DNA of 29,048 bases from Litorivicinus sp965656605 (lineage in GTDB: Bacteria > Pseudomonadota > Gammaproteobacteria > Pseudomonadales > Litorivicinaceae): contig CBFHLC010000026.1 of assembly GCA_965656605.1 (NCBI GenBank), forward strand, positions 1 to 29,048, written 5' to 3'. Position 1 is the first letter of the stretch. Every line of letters starts with the position of its first letter. Made by a program: the position numbers and the translations under genes. Positions 22,764 through 29,048 of the stretch are shown one piece after another. The notes below the pieces were generated by a model. It was not told the origin of the DNA. It made no database searches and saw only the letters and a list, made by a program, of their open reading frames with translations.

Positions 22764-23591
22764 CTAATCGAGCAGGCGCTCGGCATGCCAGCGGAGGTGA
22801 TCGTCCATAAAGGTCGAGATAAAGAAATACGAGTGGTCATATCCCGGTTGCATGCGCAACGTCAGATCGATACCCGTGCCTTGGACGGCTTGCTGCAATA
22901 GTTCGGGACGCAACCCGGTCTCCAAAAAGCTGTCATCCTCGCCCTGATCAATCAGTAACTCGGGGAAGCGTGCGCCGTTTTGGATCAAGCGAGTGGCATC
23001 ATAATCGGCCCAGTTGGCCTCATCATCCCCTAGGTAGGCCGTTAATGCGCCACGGCTCCAATCGGCTGTGCTGGGGTTCACAATCGGTGCAAAGGCCGAG
23101 CAGCTGCGGAACCGGTCTGGGTTTTTCAGAGCTGTGATCAACGCACCGTGGCCACCCATGGAGTGACCGGTAATACCCTGACGAGATAAATCGGCGTTGA
23201 AGTGCTCGCCGATGAGTTGAGTTAGCTCCTTAGTGATGTAGCTGTACATCTGAAAATGTGAGTAATCAGACTCAGTGGCATCCACATAGAATCCAGCGCC
23301 GCAGCCTAGCTGCCAATTATCCTCGTGCGCCATCACCCCGTCGCCCCGTGGGCTGGTGTCAGGGCAGACCACCATCAGACCTAACTCGGCGGCCAGTCGA
23401 CGGTACTCCCCTTTATCCATAACGTTTTGGTGTGTGCAGGTCAGGCCAGACAGATAAAACAAGACAGGGAAGGGGCCTTCGCCAGGCGGTGTAAATACCG
23501 CAAAACTCATCTCTGTACCCGTGCTATGGCTGGTGTGGCTCCATACTTCCTGGGTGCCGCCGAAAGCGACGGCACTCGAGACTTTATTCAT
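22764..23591 (-). CDS. fghA: S-formylglutathione hydrolase
   Basis: The enzyme hydrolyses S-formylglutathione to formate and glutathione. The 275-residue protein is an esterase-D-type alpha/beta hydrolase: Ser144 in GHSMGGHGAL is the nucleophile, an Asp in the DQGEDDSFLE segment and a His in GYDHSYFF complete the triad, and LSGLTCTHQN near residues 47-56 is the typical oxyanion segment. Its ATG follows the frmA stop directly with no gap, so the two are co-translated. With FrmA it clears the formaldehyde released by GbcAB and DgcAB. Confidence 0.95.
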   Translation of the reverse strand: MNKVSSAVAFGGTQEVWSHTSHSTGTEMSFAVFTPPGEGPFPVLFYLSGLTCTHQNVMDKGEYRRLAAELGLMVVCPDTSPRGDGVMAHEDNWQLGCGAGFYVDATESDYSHFQMYSYITKELTQLIGEHFNADLSRQGITGHSMGGHGALITALKNPDRFRSCSAFAPIVNPSTADWSRGALTAYLGDDEANWADYDATRLIQNGARFPELLIDQGEDDSFLETGLRPELLQQAVQGTGIDLTLRMQPGYDHSYFFISTFMDDHLRWHAERLLD

Positions 23592-24701
23592 TTAAAACAC
23601 CACCACGCTACGAATCGACTCACCCGAGTGCATCAAATCAAATCCCTTGTTGATGTCCTCAAGCGCCAAAGTGTGAGTAATCATGGGATCGATGTCGATC
23701 TTGCCATCCATGTACCAGTCTACGATTTTAGGCACGTCGGTGCGGCCGCGAGCACCACCAAACGCACTGCCACGCCAGCTGCGTCCGGTCACCAGTTGGA
23801 ATGGGCGTGTGCTAATTTCTTGGCCGGCGCCGGCCACACCGATAATGATGCTTTCGCCCCAGCCCTTGTGAGCACATTCCAAAGCCTGGCGCATCACGTT
23901 GGTGTTGCCGATGCACTCAAAGCTGTAATCAGCACCGCCACCGGTCAGCTCGACCAGATGCGCGACCAGATCGCCGTCGACCTTGCTGGGATTGACGAAG
24001 TGGGTCATGCCGAACTTTTTGCCCCATTCGGCCTTGTCGTCGTTCAAATCCACGCCGACAATCATGTTCGCGCCAATCATGCGCAGGCCTTGGATCACAT
24101 TCAGACCGATACCGCCTAGACCGAATACCACGGCATTGCAGCCGGGCTCTGCCTTGGCCGTATTGATCACTGCGCCGATGCCGGTGGTCACGCCGCAACC
24201 GATGTAACAGATCTTGTCGAAGGGGGCGTCGGGGTTCACCTTGGCCGCGGCAATCTCGGGCATCACGGTAAAGTTAGAGAAGGTTGAGGTGCCCATGTAA
24301 TGGAAGATGGGTTTGCCGTTCAACGAGAACCGAGAGGTGCCATCAGGCATCAAGCCTTGGCCTTGAGTCGAGCGGATGGACTGGCACAGGTTGGTCTTGG
24401 GGTTTAGGCAGTACTCGCAGGTCCGGCACTCTGGGGTGTATAGCGGAATCACGTGATCGCCGACTTTCAGGTCTTTAACGCCGGGTCCCACTTCGCGCAC
24501 GATGCCGGCGCCTTCGTGGCCCAGGATCGCCGGAAAAATACCCTCGGGATCGGCGCCAGATTTGGTGAATTCGTCGGTGTGGCAGATGCCAGTGGCCATG
24601 ATCTCGACCAGGACTTCACCGTGGCGAGGACCCTCTAGGTCCACTTCAAGAATCTCTAGGGGTTTGCCCGCTTCAATAGCGACCGCAGCACGCGTTTTCA
24701 T
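23592..24701 (-). CDS. frmA: S-(hydroxymethyl)glutathione dehydrogenase (class III alcohol dehydrogenase)
   Basis: The 369-residue zinc enzyme oxidises the spontaneous formaldehyde-glutathione adduct to S-formylglutathione. Visible are catalytic-zinc Cys40 and the GHEGAG motif near residue 62, the four-cysteine structural zinc segment PECRTCEYCLNPKTNLC near 90-106, the NAD-binding GLGGIGLNV near 193-201, and the full family length. I placed the start at 24701 because the next upstream in-frame starts would extend into non-coding DNA with no family match. A GGAG lies 11 bases upstream. It heads a two-gene operon with fghA and is divergent from the Ldh-family gene. Confidence 0.95.
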   Translation of the reverse strand: MKTRAAVAIEAGKPLEILEVDLEGPRHGEVLVEIMATGICHTDEFTKSGADPEGIFPAILGHEGAGIVREVGPGVKDLKVGDHVIPLYTPECRTCEYCLNPKTNLCQSIRSTQGQGLMPDGTSRFSLNGKPIFHYMGTSTFSNFTVMPEIAAAKVNPDAPFDKICYIGCGVTTGIGAVINTAKAEPGCNAVVFGLGGIGLNVIQGLRMIGANMIVGVDLNDDKAEWGKKFGMTHFVNPSKVDGDLVAHLVELTGGGADYSFECIGNTNVMRQALECAHKGWGESIIIGVAGAGQEISTRPFQLVTGRSWRGSAFGGARGRTDVPKIVDWYMDGKIDIDPMITHTLALEDINKGFDLMHSGESIRSVVVF

Positions 24702-24852
24702 TGTTTTTATCGCTCCAATATTCGTAGTTTTCGCGCTAATAACGTTAGTCTGAATGCAGTAGAAGACCCACCGAAATGCGTCACGTATTGTTTGATTCGA
24801 GTCAGACAACCCCGCAAACTGCAACCACCCAATAACGATACGGAACGCCTCC
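24702..24852. promoter_or_regulatory. Divergent intergenic region between frmA and the Ldh-family gene
   Basis: These 151 bp contain the promoters of both genes. The best feature is a 22-bp imperfect palindrome at 24788-24809, with half sites TTGTTTGATTC and GAGTCAGACAA: nine of eleven position pairs are complementary and the two others are T against G. It starts 65 bases before the Ldh ATG and 87 bases from the frmA start, a suitable place for a shared regulator. An 8-bp palindrome TAACGTTA is at 24740-24747. I see no confident -35/-10 pair. Confidence 0.45.
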
Positions 24853-25854
24853 ATGACCACTGAAACCCTATCCCTGAAAGCGATCGAGCAACTGGCCTTT
24901 GACGCACTAACCGCGGTTGGAACGACGCCAGACAACGCTCGCTACCTGGCGCAGGCCACGGCAGACACCGAAGCCGATGGTGTGGCCAGTCACGGTTTGG
25001 CTTACATCCCGATTTATTGCGAGCACGTCCAATGCGGCAAGGTCGATGGAGCGGCTCAGGTTAGGGTGTCGCAGCCGCGTCCAGCAACAGTGGTGGTCGA
25101 TGCCGCTAACGGATTTGCGCATCCTGCGATTGACGCGGGCTTTGATGCTCTGATTCAGGCCGCCCGTGACAATGGCATCGCGGTGTTGAGTATCAAGAAC
25201 TCTTATAACTGCGGTGTACTGGGCGTTCACACTCAGAAAATCGCGCATACCGGCATGTTAGGTCTGGGCTTTACTAACGCACCGGCTTCGATCGCACCCA
25301 GTGGGGGTGCCAAGCCGGTCGTCGGTACCAACCCGATCTCGATGGCCACGCCAGACGGGCAGGGTGGGGTCTCTATCCTGATCGACCAAAGTGCCAGCGT
25401 GATCGCCAAGAGCGAGATCATGAAGCATAACCGCGAAGGTAAGGCCATTCCGTTAGGTTGGGCGCTGGATGCCCAAGGTAATCCAACCACAGACCCCGCT
25501 GAGGGTTTGAAGGGCTCTATGGCTCCGTCAGGGGATTACAAAGGCGTTGGGATTGGTCTGATCGTTGAAGTGCTAGCGGCTGCCTTGAGCGGCTCAAACC
25601 TGGGTACTCAGGCCAGCCCGTTCTCGGGCACCGCAGGCGGCCCGCCAGGCACGGGACAGTGCTTTATCGCGATTGACCCTGGATGCGCCAGTGAACACAG
25701 TGCGGCTAGGCTAGCGACGCTGGTTGAGTCGATTTTGATTCAGGAAGGCGCTCGTCTGCCGGGTCGTAATCGTGGCGCCAAGCGTGCGGCAGCCCAACAA
25801 AACGGCGTGGCGGTCAGTCAGGCCACGCTGGAAAAGATCCGCGCGCTGATTTAA
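24853..25854 (+). CDS. Ldh-family (malate/L-lactate dehydrogenase type) NAD(P)-dependent oxidoreductase
   Basis: The 333-residue protein belongs to the Ldh_2 superfamily, which includes malate, ureidoglycolate and sulfolactate dehydrogenases and Δ1-piperideine-2-carboxylate reductase. The ASHGLAYIPIY motif with its catalytic His (near residue 45), the NSYNCGVLG segment near 115-125, and the GTNPISMATP cofactor-binding segment near 155-170 are typical. The substrate cannot be told from this. It faces away from frmA and meets fdsD tail to tail with a 4-bp overlap. A role in oxidising an alpha-hydroxy acid linked to the pathway is possible but not supported by sequence. Confidence 0.82.
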   Translation: MTTETLSLKAIEQLAFDALTAVGTTPDNARYLAQATADTEADGVASHGLAYIPIYCEHVQCGKVDGAAQVRVSQPRPATVVVDAANGFAHPAIDAGFDALIQAARDNGIAVLSIKNSYNCGVLGVHTQKIAHTGMLGLGFTNAPASIAPSGGAKPVVGTNPISMATPDGQGGVSILIDQSASVIAKSEIMKHNREGKAIPLGWALDAQGNPTTDPAEGLKGSMAPSGDYKGVGIGLIVEVLAAALSGSNLGTQASPFSGTAGGPPGTGQCFIAIDPGCASEHSAARLATLVESILIQEGARLPGRNRGAKRAAAQQNGVAVSQATLEKIRALI

Positions 25855-26054
25855 TCCAGCCGCGCCAAGGCTTTTTGGGCCAGCTCAGATAGATCATCGT
25901 TCAGGGTTTTTACCTTATCGATCATCTGAGGGGCCCAGAAACGTTTGATGTGGCCCGAGACTCGCTCGATGCATTCATCCTCAGTCGGCCAATGCTGGTT
26001 ATTACTCGCAATCTGATTGGCCATGCGAATCAAATTCTCGTTGGGCGTTAACAT
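25851..26054 (-). CDS. fdsD: Formate dehydrogenase delta subunit
   Basis: The 67-residue protein matches the small FdsD subunit: the start LIRMANQIASNN is followed by a helical region with HIKRFWAPQM near residues 36-45, a conserved family feature. It overlaps fdhD by seven bases and ends against the Ldh gene. The order catalytic subunit, FdhD-type chaperone, delta subunit is that of fdsA-fdsC-fdsD in soluble NAD-dependent formate dehydrogenases. Its exact contribution is not fully established in the family, but it is required for or stabilises the active complex. Confidence 0.88.
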   Translation of the reverse strand: MLTPNENLIRMANQIASNNQHWPTEDECIERVSGHIKRFWAPQMIDKVKTLNDDLSELAQKALARLD

Positions 26055-26815
26055 ACAAATCCTTGATAGCGTTGGTGGCGTCCCGGACGCGCAAATCCAA
26101 TTAAATTCAATCCCGCTTGGTGCGCCATATCGACCGCCAGCGAGGTGGGGGCCGACACTGCTACCAAGGCGCCAATGCCGACCGAGCAGGCTTTGTGCAC
26201 CATCTCGTAGCTAGCGCGACTGGTAATCACGGCAAATCCATCTTCGAATGCCCCTGGGTGCGAACCAATCAGTTTGTCTAAGGCATTGTGACGGCCGACA
26301 TCCTCTCGGATGGATTGCAGATTGCCGGATAAATCCATCCAAGCGGCCGCATGCGATCCGCCCGTTTCAGCCCCTTGCACTTGGTGCTCGCTAAGCTGAG
26401 TAATCGCTCGTTCGATGGCCTGCGAGTCGACTGCCTGCTCGATAACCCTCTGGGGTTGCCGCAGGGCTTGTTCCAGCGAGTCGACACCGCACAAACCGCA
26501 ACCGCTGCGACCGGTTAATTGCCGACGGCGATCCTTTAGGGCGGCAAATTCGGCCCCTGCGATCTCTATCTCGACCCGCCAACCTTGCGGGTCGGCCTCA
26601 ACATCCAGGGCGTAAATTTGGTCAGTGCTGTCGACAATACCTTCGCTTAGGCTGAAGCCCACCGCAAAGTCATCCAGATTCGTAGGCGAGCACATCATGA
26701 CCGCGTGGCTTATCCCGTTGTAAACCAAGGCCACCGCCACCTCGTCCACGACCTTGTCTTCGGACTCGGTGATGACACCCGCGCGGACGCGGGCGATCTT
26801 GACCGATGTGCTCAC
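26048..26815 (-). CDS. fdhD: Formate dehydrogenase accessory sulfurtransferase FdhD (FdsC)
   Basis: FdhD delivers sulfur to the molybdenum cofactor before it enters formate dehydrogenase. The 255-residue protein contains the CGLC motif (Cys106 and Cys109) in the GRSGCGLCG segment, the conserved active-site loop, and SREDVGRHNALDKL-type sequence near residues 167-176 that contacts the cofactor. Translation starts at a GTG that overlaps the catalytic subunit stop (26812-26815) and the gene overlaps fdsD, so the three are coupled. FdhD in this position is also called FdsC. Confidence 0.93.
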   Translation of the reverse strand: MSTSVKIARVRAGVITESEDKVVDEVAVALVYNGISHAVMMCSPTNLDDFAVGFSLSEGIVDSTDQIYALDVEADPQGWRVEIEIAGAEFAALKDRRRQLTGRSGCGLCGVDSLEQALRQPQRVIEQAVDSQAIERAITQLSEHQVQGAETGGSHAAAWMDLSGNLQSIREDVGRHNALDKLIGSHPGAFEDGFAVITSRASYEMVHKACSVGIGALVAVSAPTSLAVDMAHQAGLNLIGFARPGRHQRYQGFVC

Positions 26816-29048
26816 TTACCGGTAGCGCTGGCGGCGGCTTTGAGAGCCCGCTGGCGTTTATCGTTTTCGCTAAAGGCTTGCTGCCAATCGCTGGGTTGGC
26901 TGACTTTCTCGACCTGCACTGCGGTGACTTTGTACTCAGGGCAGTTGGTGGCCCAATCACTGGCGTCGGTGGTAATTACATTGGCGCCACTGAAGGGGTG
27001 GTGGAAAGTGGTGTACACCACGCCCGGCAGCATACGTTCGCTGACTTTGGCGCGCAGCACGGTGTTGCCTGCGCGGCTGGTGACCCCCAGCCAGTCTCCG
27101 TCTTTGACTCCACGCAGTTCGGCGTCCGATGGATGCAATTCCAGCAGATCCTCGGTGTGCCATGCCAAATTGTCGGTGCGTCGTGTCTGTGCGCCGACGT
27201 TGTACTGACTCAGGATTCGGCCAGTGGTTAGCACCAGCGGGAACTTATGCGTGGTCTGCTCTTCGGTGGGTACGAAGTGCGTGATCGCAAACTGGCCTTT
27301 GCCAATCGGGAAATTCTCGATGTGCATGGTCGGTGTGCCCAATGGATTGGCATCGTTACAGGGCCATTGAATGCTGCCCAACTCATCCAGCTTTTCGTAG
27401 CTGACACCGTTGAAGCTGGGGGTTAGCTGTGCAATTTCGTCCATGATCTCGCTGGGGTGCGAATAATTCATGGGATAGCCCAATGCCGTGGACAGTGCCT
27501 GGGTGACTTCCCAATCGGCCATGCCCGCGATAGGTGGCATCACCTTGCGAACTCGGTTTATTCGGCGTTCGGCATTAGTAAAGGTGCCGTCCTTCTCTAG
27601 GAAGGTAGAACCTGGCAGCAAGACGTGTGCGAACTTGGCGGTTTCGTTTAGGAAAATGTCCTGCACGATCAAACACTCCAGCGAGCGCAACGCGGTCTCG
27701 ACGTGCTGAGTATTGGGGTCTGACTGAGCGATGTCCTCGCCCTGCACGTACATGCCCTTAAATTCCCCAGCAATCGCGGCATCGAACATGTTGGGAATGC
27801 GCAGGCCGGGATGTTCGTCCAGCTGAACGCCCCAAACATCCTCAAAGCGGCTGCGAGCGTTCACGTCGCTGACGTGCTGGTAGCCCGGTAATTCGTGCGG
27901 GAAGCTGCCCATGTCGCAGGCGCCCTGAACGTTGTTCTGACCGCGCAGGGGATTTACCCCGACGCCTTCGCGGCCAATGTTGCCCGTGGCTAATGCTAGG
28001 TTGGCAATGCCCATCACCATGGTGCTGCCCTGACTGTGCTCGGTTACGCCTAATCCGTAATAGACCGCACCATTCTTGCCACGACCGAAGGCGCGAGCGG
28101 CCCGGCGGACCCGCTGGGCATCCACACCGGTATGTTCAGCCATGGCCTCGGGGCTATTGAAGTCCTGAATGATGAAATCACGCCATTTGTTATAGGCGAC
28201 TTCATCGCAGCGGCCACTCACAAATTCCCGATCCTCGTAACCCTCGGTTACGATCACGTGCGCGATTGCGTTGATCATGGCGACGTTAGTACCGGGCTTG
28301 AGCGGCAAATGATGTGCGCTGCCGGCCCCCGGCGTTTTCAGCAGATCGATTGCACGGGGGTCTATCACAATCAGCTCTGCGCCTTGCCGTAGGCGTTTGC
28401 GCATGGCGCTGCCAAACACGGGGTGTGCGTCGGTGGGGTTGGCACCAACTACGATCATGACGTCGGTGTTGCGAATCGAGTCAAAGGTCTGAGTGCCTGC
28501 GGACTCGCCTAGGGTCATTTTTAGACCGTAGCCGGTTGGGCTGTGACAGACCCGTGCGCAGGTGTCTGTGTTGTTGTTGCCAAAGCCCGCGCGAATCAGC
28601 TTTTGGACCAAGTAGGTTTCTTCGTTGGTGCAACGGCTGCTGGTGATACCGCCGATCGAGTTGCGACCGTAAACGTCCTGCACGCCACGCAGTTTGCTGG
28701 CGGCAAAACTCAGGGCCTCGTCCCAATCGACCTCACGCCATGGCTCGTTGATGTCATCGCGGATCATGGGTTTTTTGATGCGGTCTTTGTGCGTGGCATA
28801 GCCAAAGGCAAATCGGCCTTTGACGCAGCTGTGGCCGTGGTTCGCATCACCGCCCTTATATGGAACCATGCGGATGAGCTGATCGCCTTTCATCTCAGCC
28901 TTAAAGCTACATCCCACGCCACAATAGGCGCAGGTCGTGACCTTTGAATGTTCAGGAACGCCGTGTTCGATGACCGAGTTTTCCATCAGGGTGGCGGTGG
29001 GACAGGCCTGCACACAGGCACCGCAACTGACGCACTCAGAATCCATAA
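26812..29048 (-). CDS. fdsA: NAD-dependent formate dehydrogenase catalytic subunit, partial (N-terminus outside window)
   Basis: Only about 745 C-terminal residues are in the window; the family is usually around 950, with more N-terminal Fe-S domains. An ATG lies two bases from the right edge, but it precedes a Cys-x2-Cys-x2-Cys-x3-Cys ferredoxin motif that in FdsA is internal, so I treat the gene as cut by the edge. Counting from that ATG, Cys39, Cys42, Cys46 and Cys74 bind a [4Fe-4S] cluster, and Cys167-His168 in RVCHSPT are the molybdenum ligand and catalytic His. Cysteine rather than selenocysteine is used. The enzyme oxidises formate to CO2 with NAD+. fdsB and fdsG are expected beyond the right edge. 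Confidence 0.93.
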   Translation of the reverse strand, partial: MDSECVSCGACVQACPTATLMENSVIEHGVPEHSKVTTCAYCGVGCSFKAEMKGDQLIRMVPYKGGDANHGHSCVKGRFAFGYATHKDRIKKPMIRDDINEPWREVDWDEALSFAASKLRGVQDVYGRNSIGGITSSRCTNEETYLVQKLIRAGFGNNNTDTCARVCHSPTGYGLKMTLGESAGTQTFDSIRNTDVMIVVGANPTDAHPVFGSAMRKRLRQGAELIVIDPRAIDLLKTPGAGSAHHLPLKPGTNVAMINAIAHVIVTEGYEDREFVSGRCDEVAYNKWRDFIIQDFNSPEAMAEHTGVDAQRVRRAARAFGRGKNGAVYYGLGVTEHSQGSTMVMGIANLALATGNIGREGVGVNPLRGQNNVQGACDMGSFPHELPGYQHVSDVNARSRFEDVWGVQLDEHPGLRIPNMFDAAIAGEFKGMYVQGEDIAQSDPNTQHVETALRSLECLIVQDIFLNETAKFAHVLLPGSTFLEKDGTFTNAERRINRVRKVMPPIAGMADWEVTQALSTALGYPMNYSHPSEIMDEIAQLTPSFNGVSYEKLDELGSIQWPCNDANPLGTPTMHIENFPIGKGQFAITHFVPTEEQTTHKFPLVLTTGRILSQYNVGAQTRRTDNLAWHTEDLLELHPSDAELRGVKDGDWLGVTSRAGNTVLRAKVSERMLPGVVYTTFHHPFSGANVITTDASDWATNCPEYKVTAVQVEKVSQPSDWQQAFSENDKRQRALKAAASATGK

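Noticed and set aside
23427..24119. 230-aa open frame on the plus strand across the fghA-frmA junction
   Set aside because: Both underlying minus-strand genes have intact catalytic motifs; the plus-strand frame reads as antisense sequence.
24702..24935. Longer reading of frmA beginning at 24935
   Set aside because: The extra 78 residues have no family match and overlap the start of the divergent Ldh gene; the ATG at 24701 gives the standard length of 369.
28530..28565. Selenocysteine codon or recoding site in the formate dehydrogenase
   Set aside because: The active-site position is a normal cysteine codon (RVCHSPT) and the frame has no internal TGA.
1..29048. tRNA or rRNA genes, CRISPR arrays, insertion sequences, prophage genes
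   Set aside because: I saw no cloverleaf-like sequence, regularly spaced repeats, transposase or integrase motifs; gaps between genes are all about 150 bp or shorter.

Overview
The window is a stretch of about 55% GC bacterial DNA. It is very densely coded, with no gene-free gap over about 150 bp. The gene content (glycine betaine demethylation through DgcB, heterotetrameric sarcosine oxidase, a GbdR-type AraC regulator, a ZrgA-like zinc protein with a probable Zur box, and an Fds-type formate dehydrogenase) and the protein-level resemblance to the Pseudomonas betaine regulon point to a gammaproteobacterium. A marine or osmolyte-rich lifestyle is plausible, but I cannot name a genus.

Layout. 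1-2505 (+): 3' end of dgcB and a dedicated ETF pair (etfA, etfB). 2607-12679 (+): one tight operon, soxB-soxD-soxA-soxG-purU-sdaA-Rieske oxygenase-M19 dipeptidase homologue-DUF5943-like protein. 12669-13718 (-): gbdR, the probable regulator. 13796-16670 (+): a 75-aa unknown protein, gbcB and an aldehyde dehydrogenase (betB-like). 16791-21195 (+): a betaine/choline-type ABC importer (binding protein, permease, ATPase) and gbcA. 21269-21823 (+): a zinc-binding ZrgA-like protein behind a Zur-like palindrome. 21820-24701 (-): a LysR regulator, S-formylglutathione hydrolase and glutathione-dependent formaldehyde dehydrogenase. 24853-25854 (+): an Ldh-family oxidoreductase. 25851-29048 (-): fdsD, fdhD/fdsC and the partial catalytic subunit of a cysteine-type formate dehydrogenase.

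How the parts fit together (inference from known families). Betaine or choline is imported by the ABC system and betaine aldehyde is oxidised by BetB. Glycine betaine is then demethylated in turn by GbcAB, DgcAB (electrons through EtfAB) and SoxBDAG to glycine. Serine made from glycine (GlyA is not in the window) is deaminated by SdaA to pyruvate. The C1 units are cleared by two routes in the same window: free formaldehyde through FrmA and FghA to formate, and folate-bound C1 through PurU to formate. Formate is oxidised to CO2 by Fds. The window is therefore close to a self-contained betaine-to-pyruvate plus CO2 module.

The least explained parts are a second Rieske oxygenase inside the sox operon with no reductase of its own, a dipeptidase homologue that has lost several metal ligands, its V4R-like partner of unknown function, a 75-aa orphan gene, and several intergenic dyads that look like operators or RNA hairpins.
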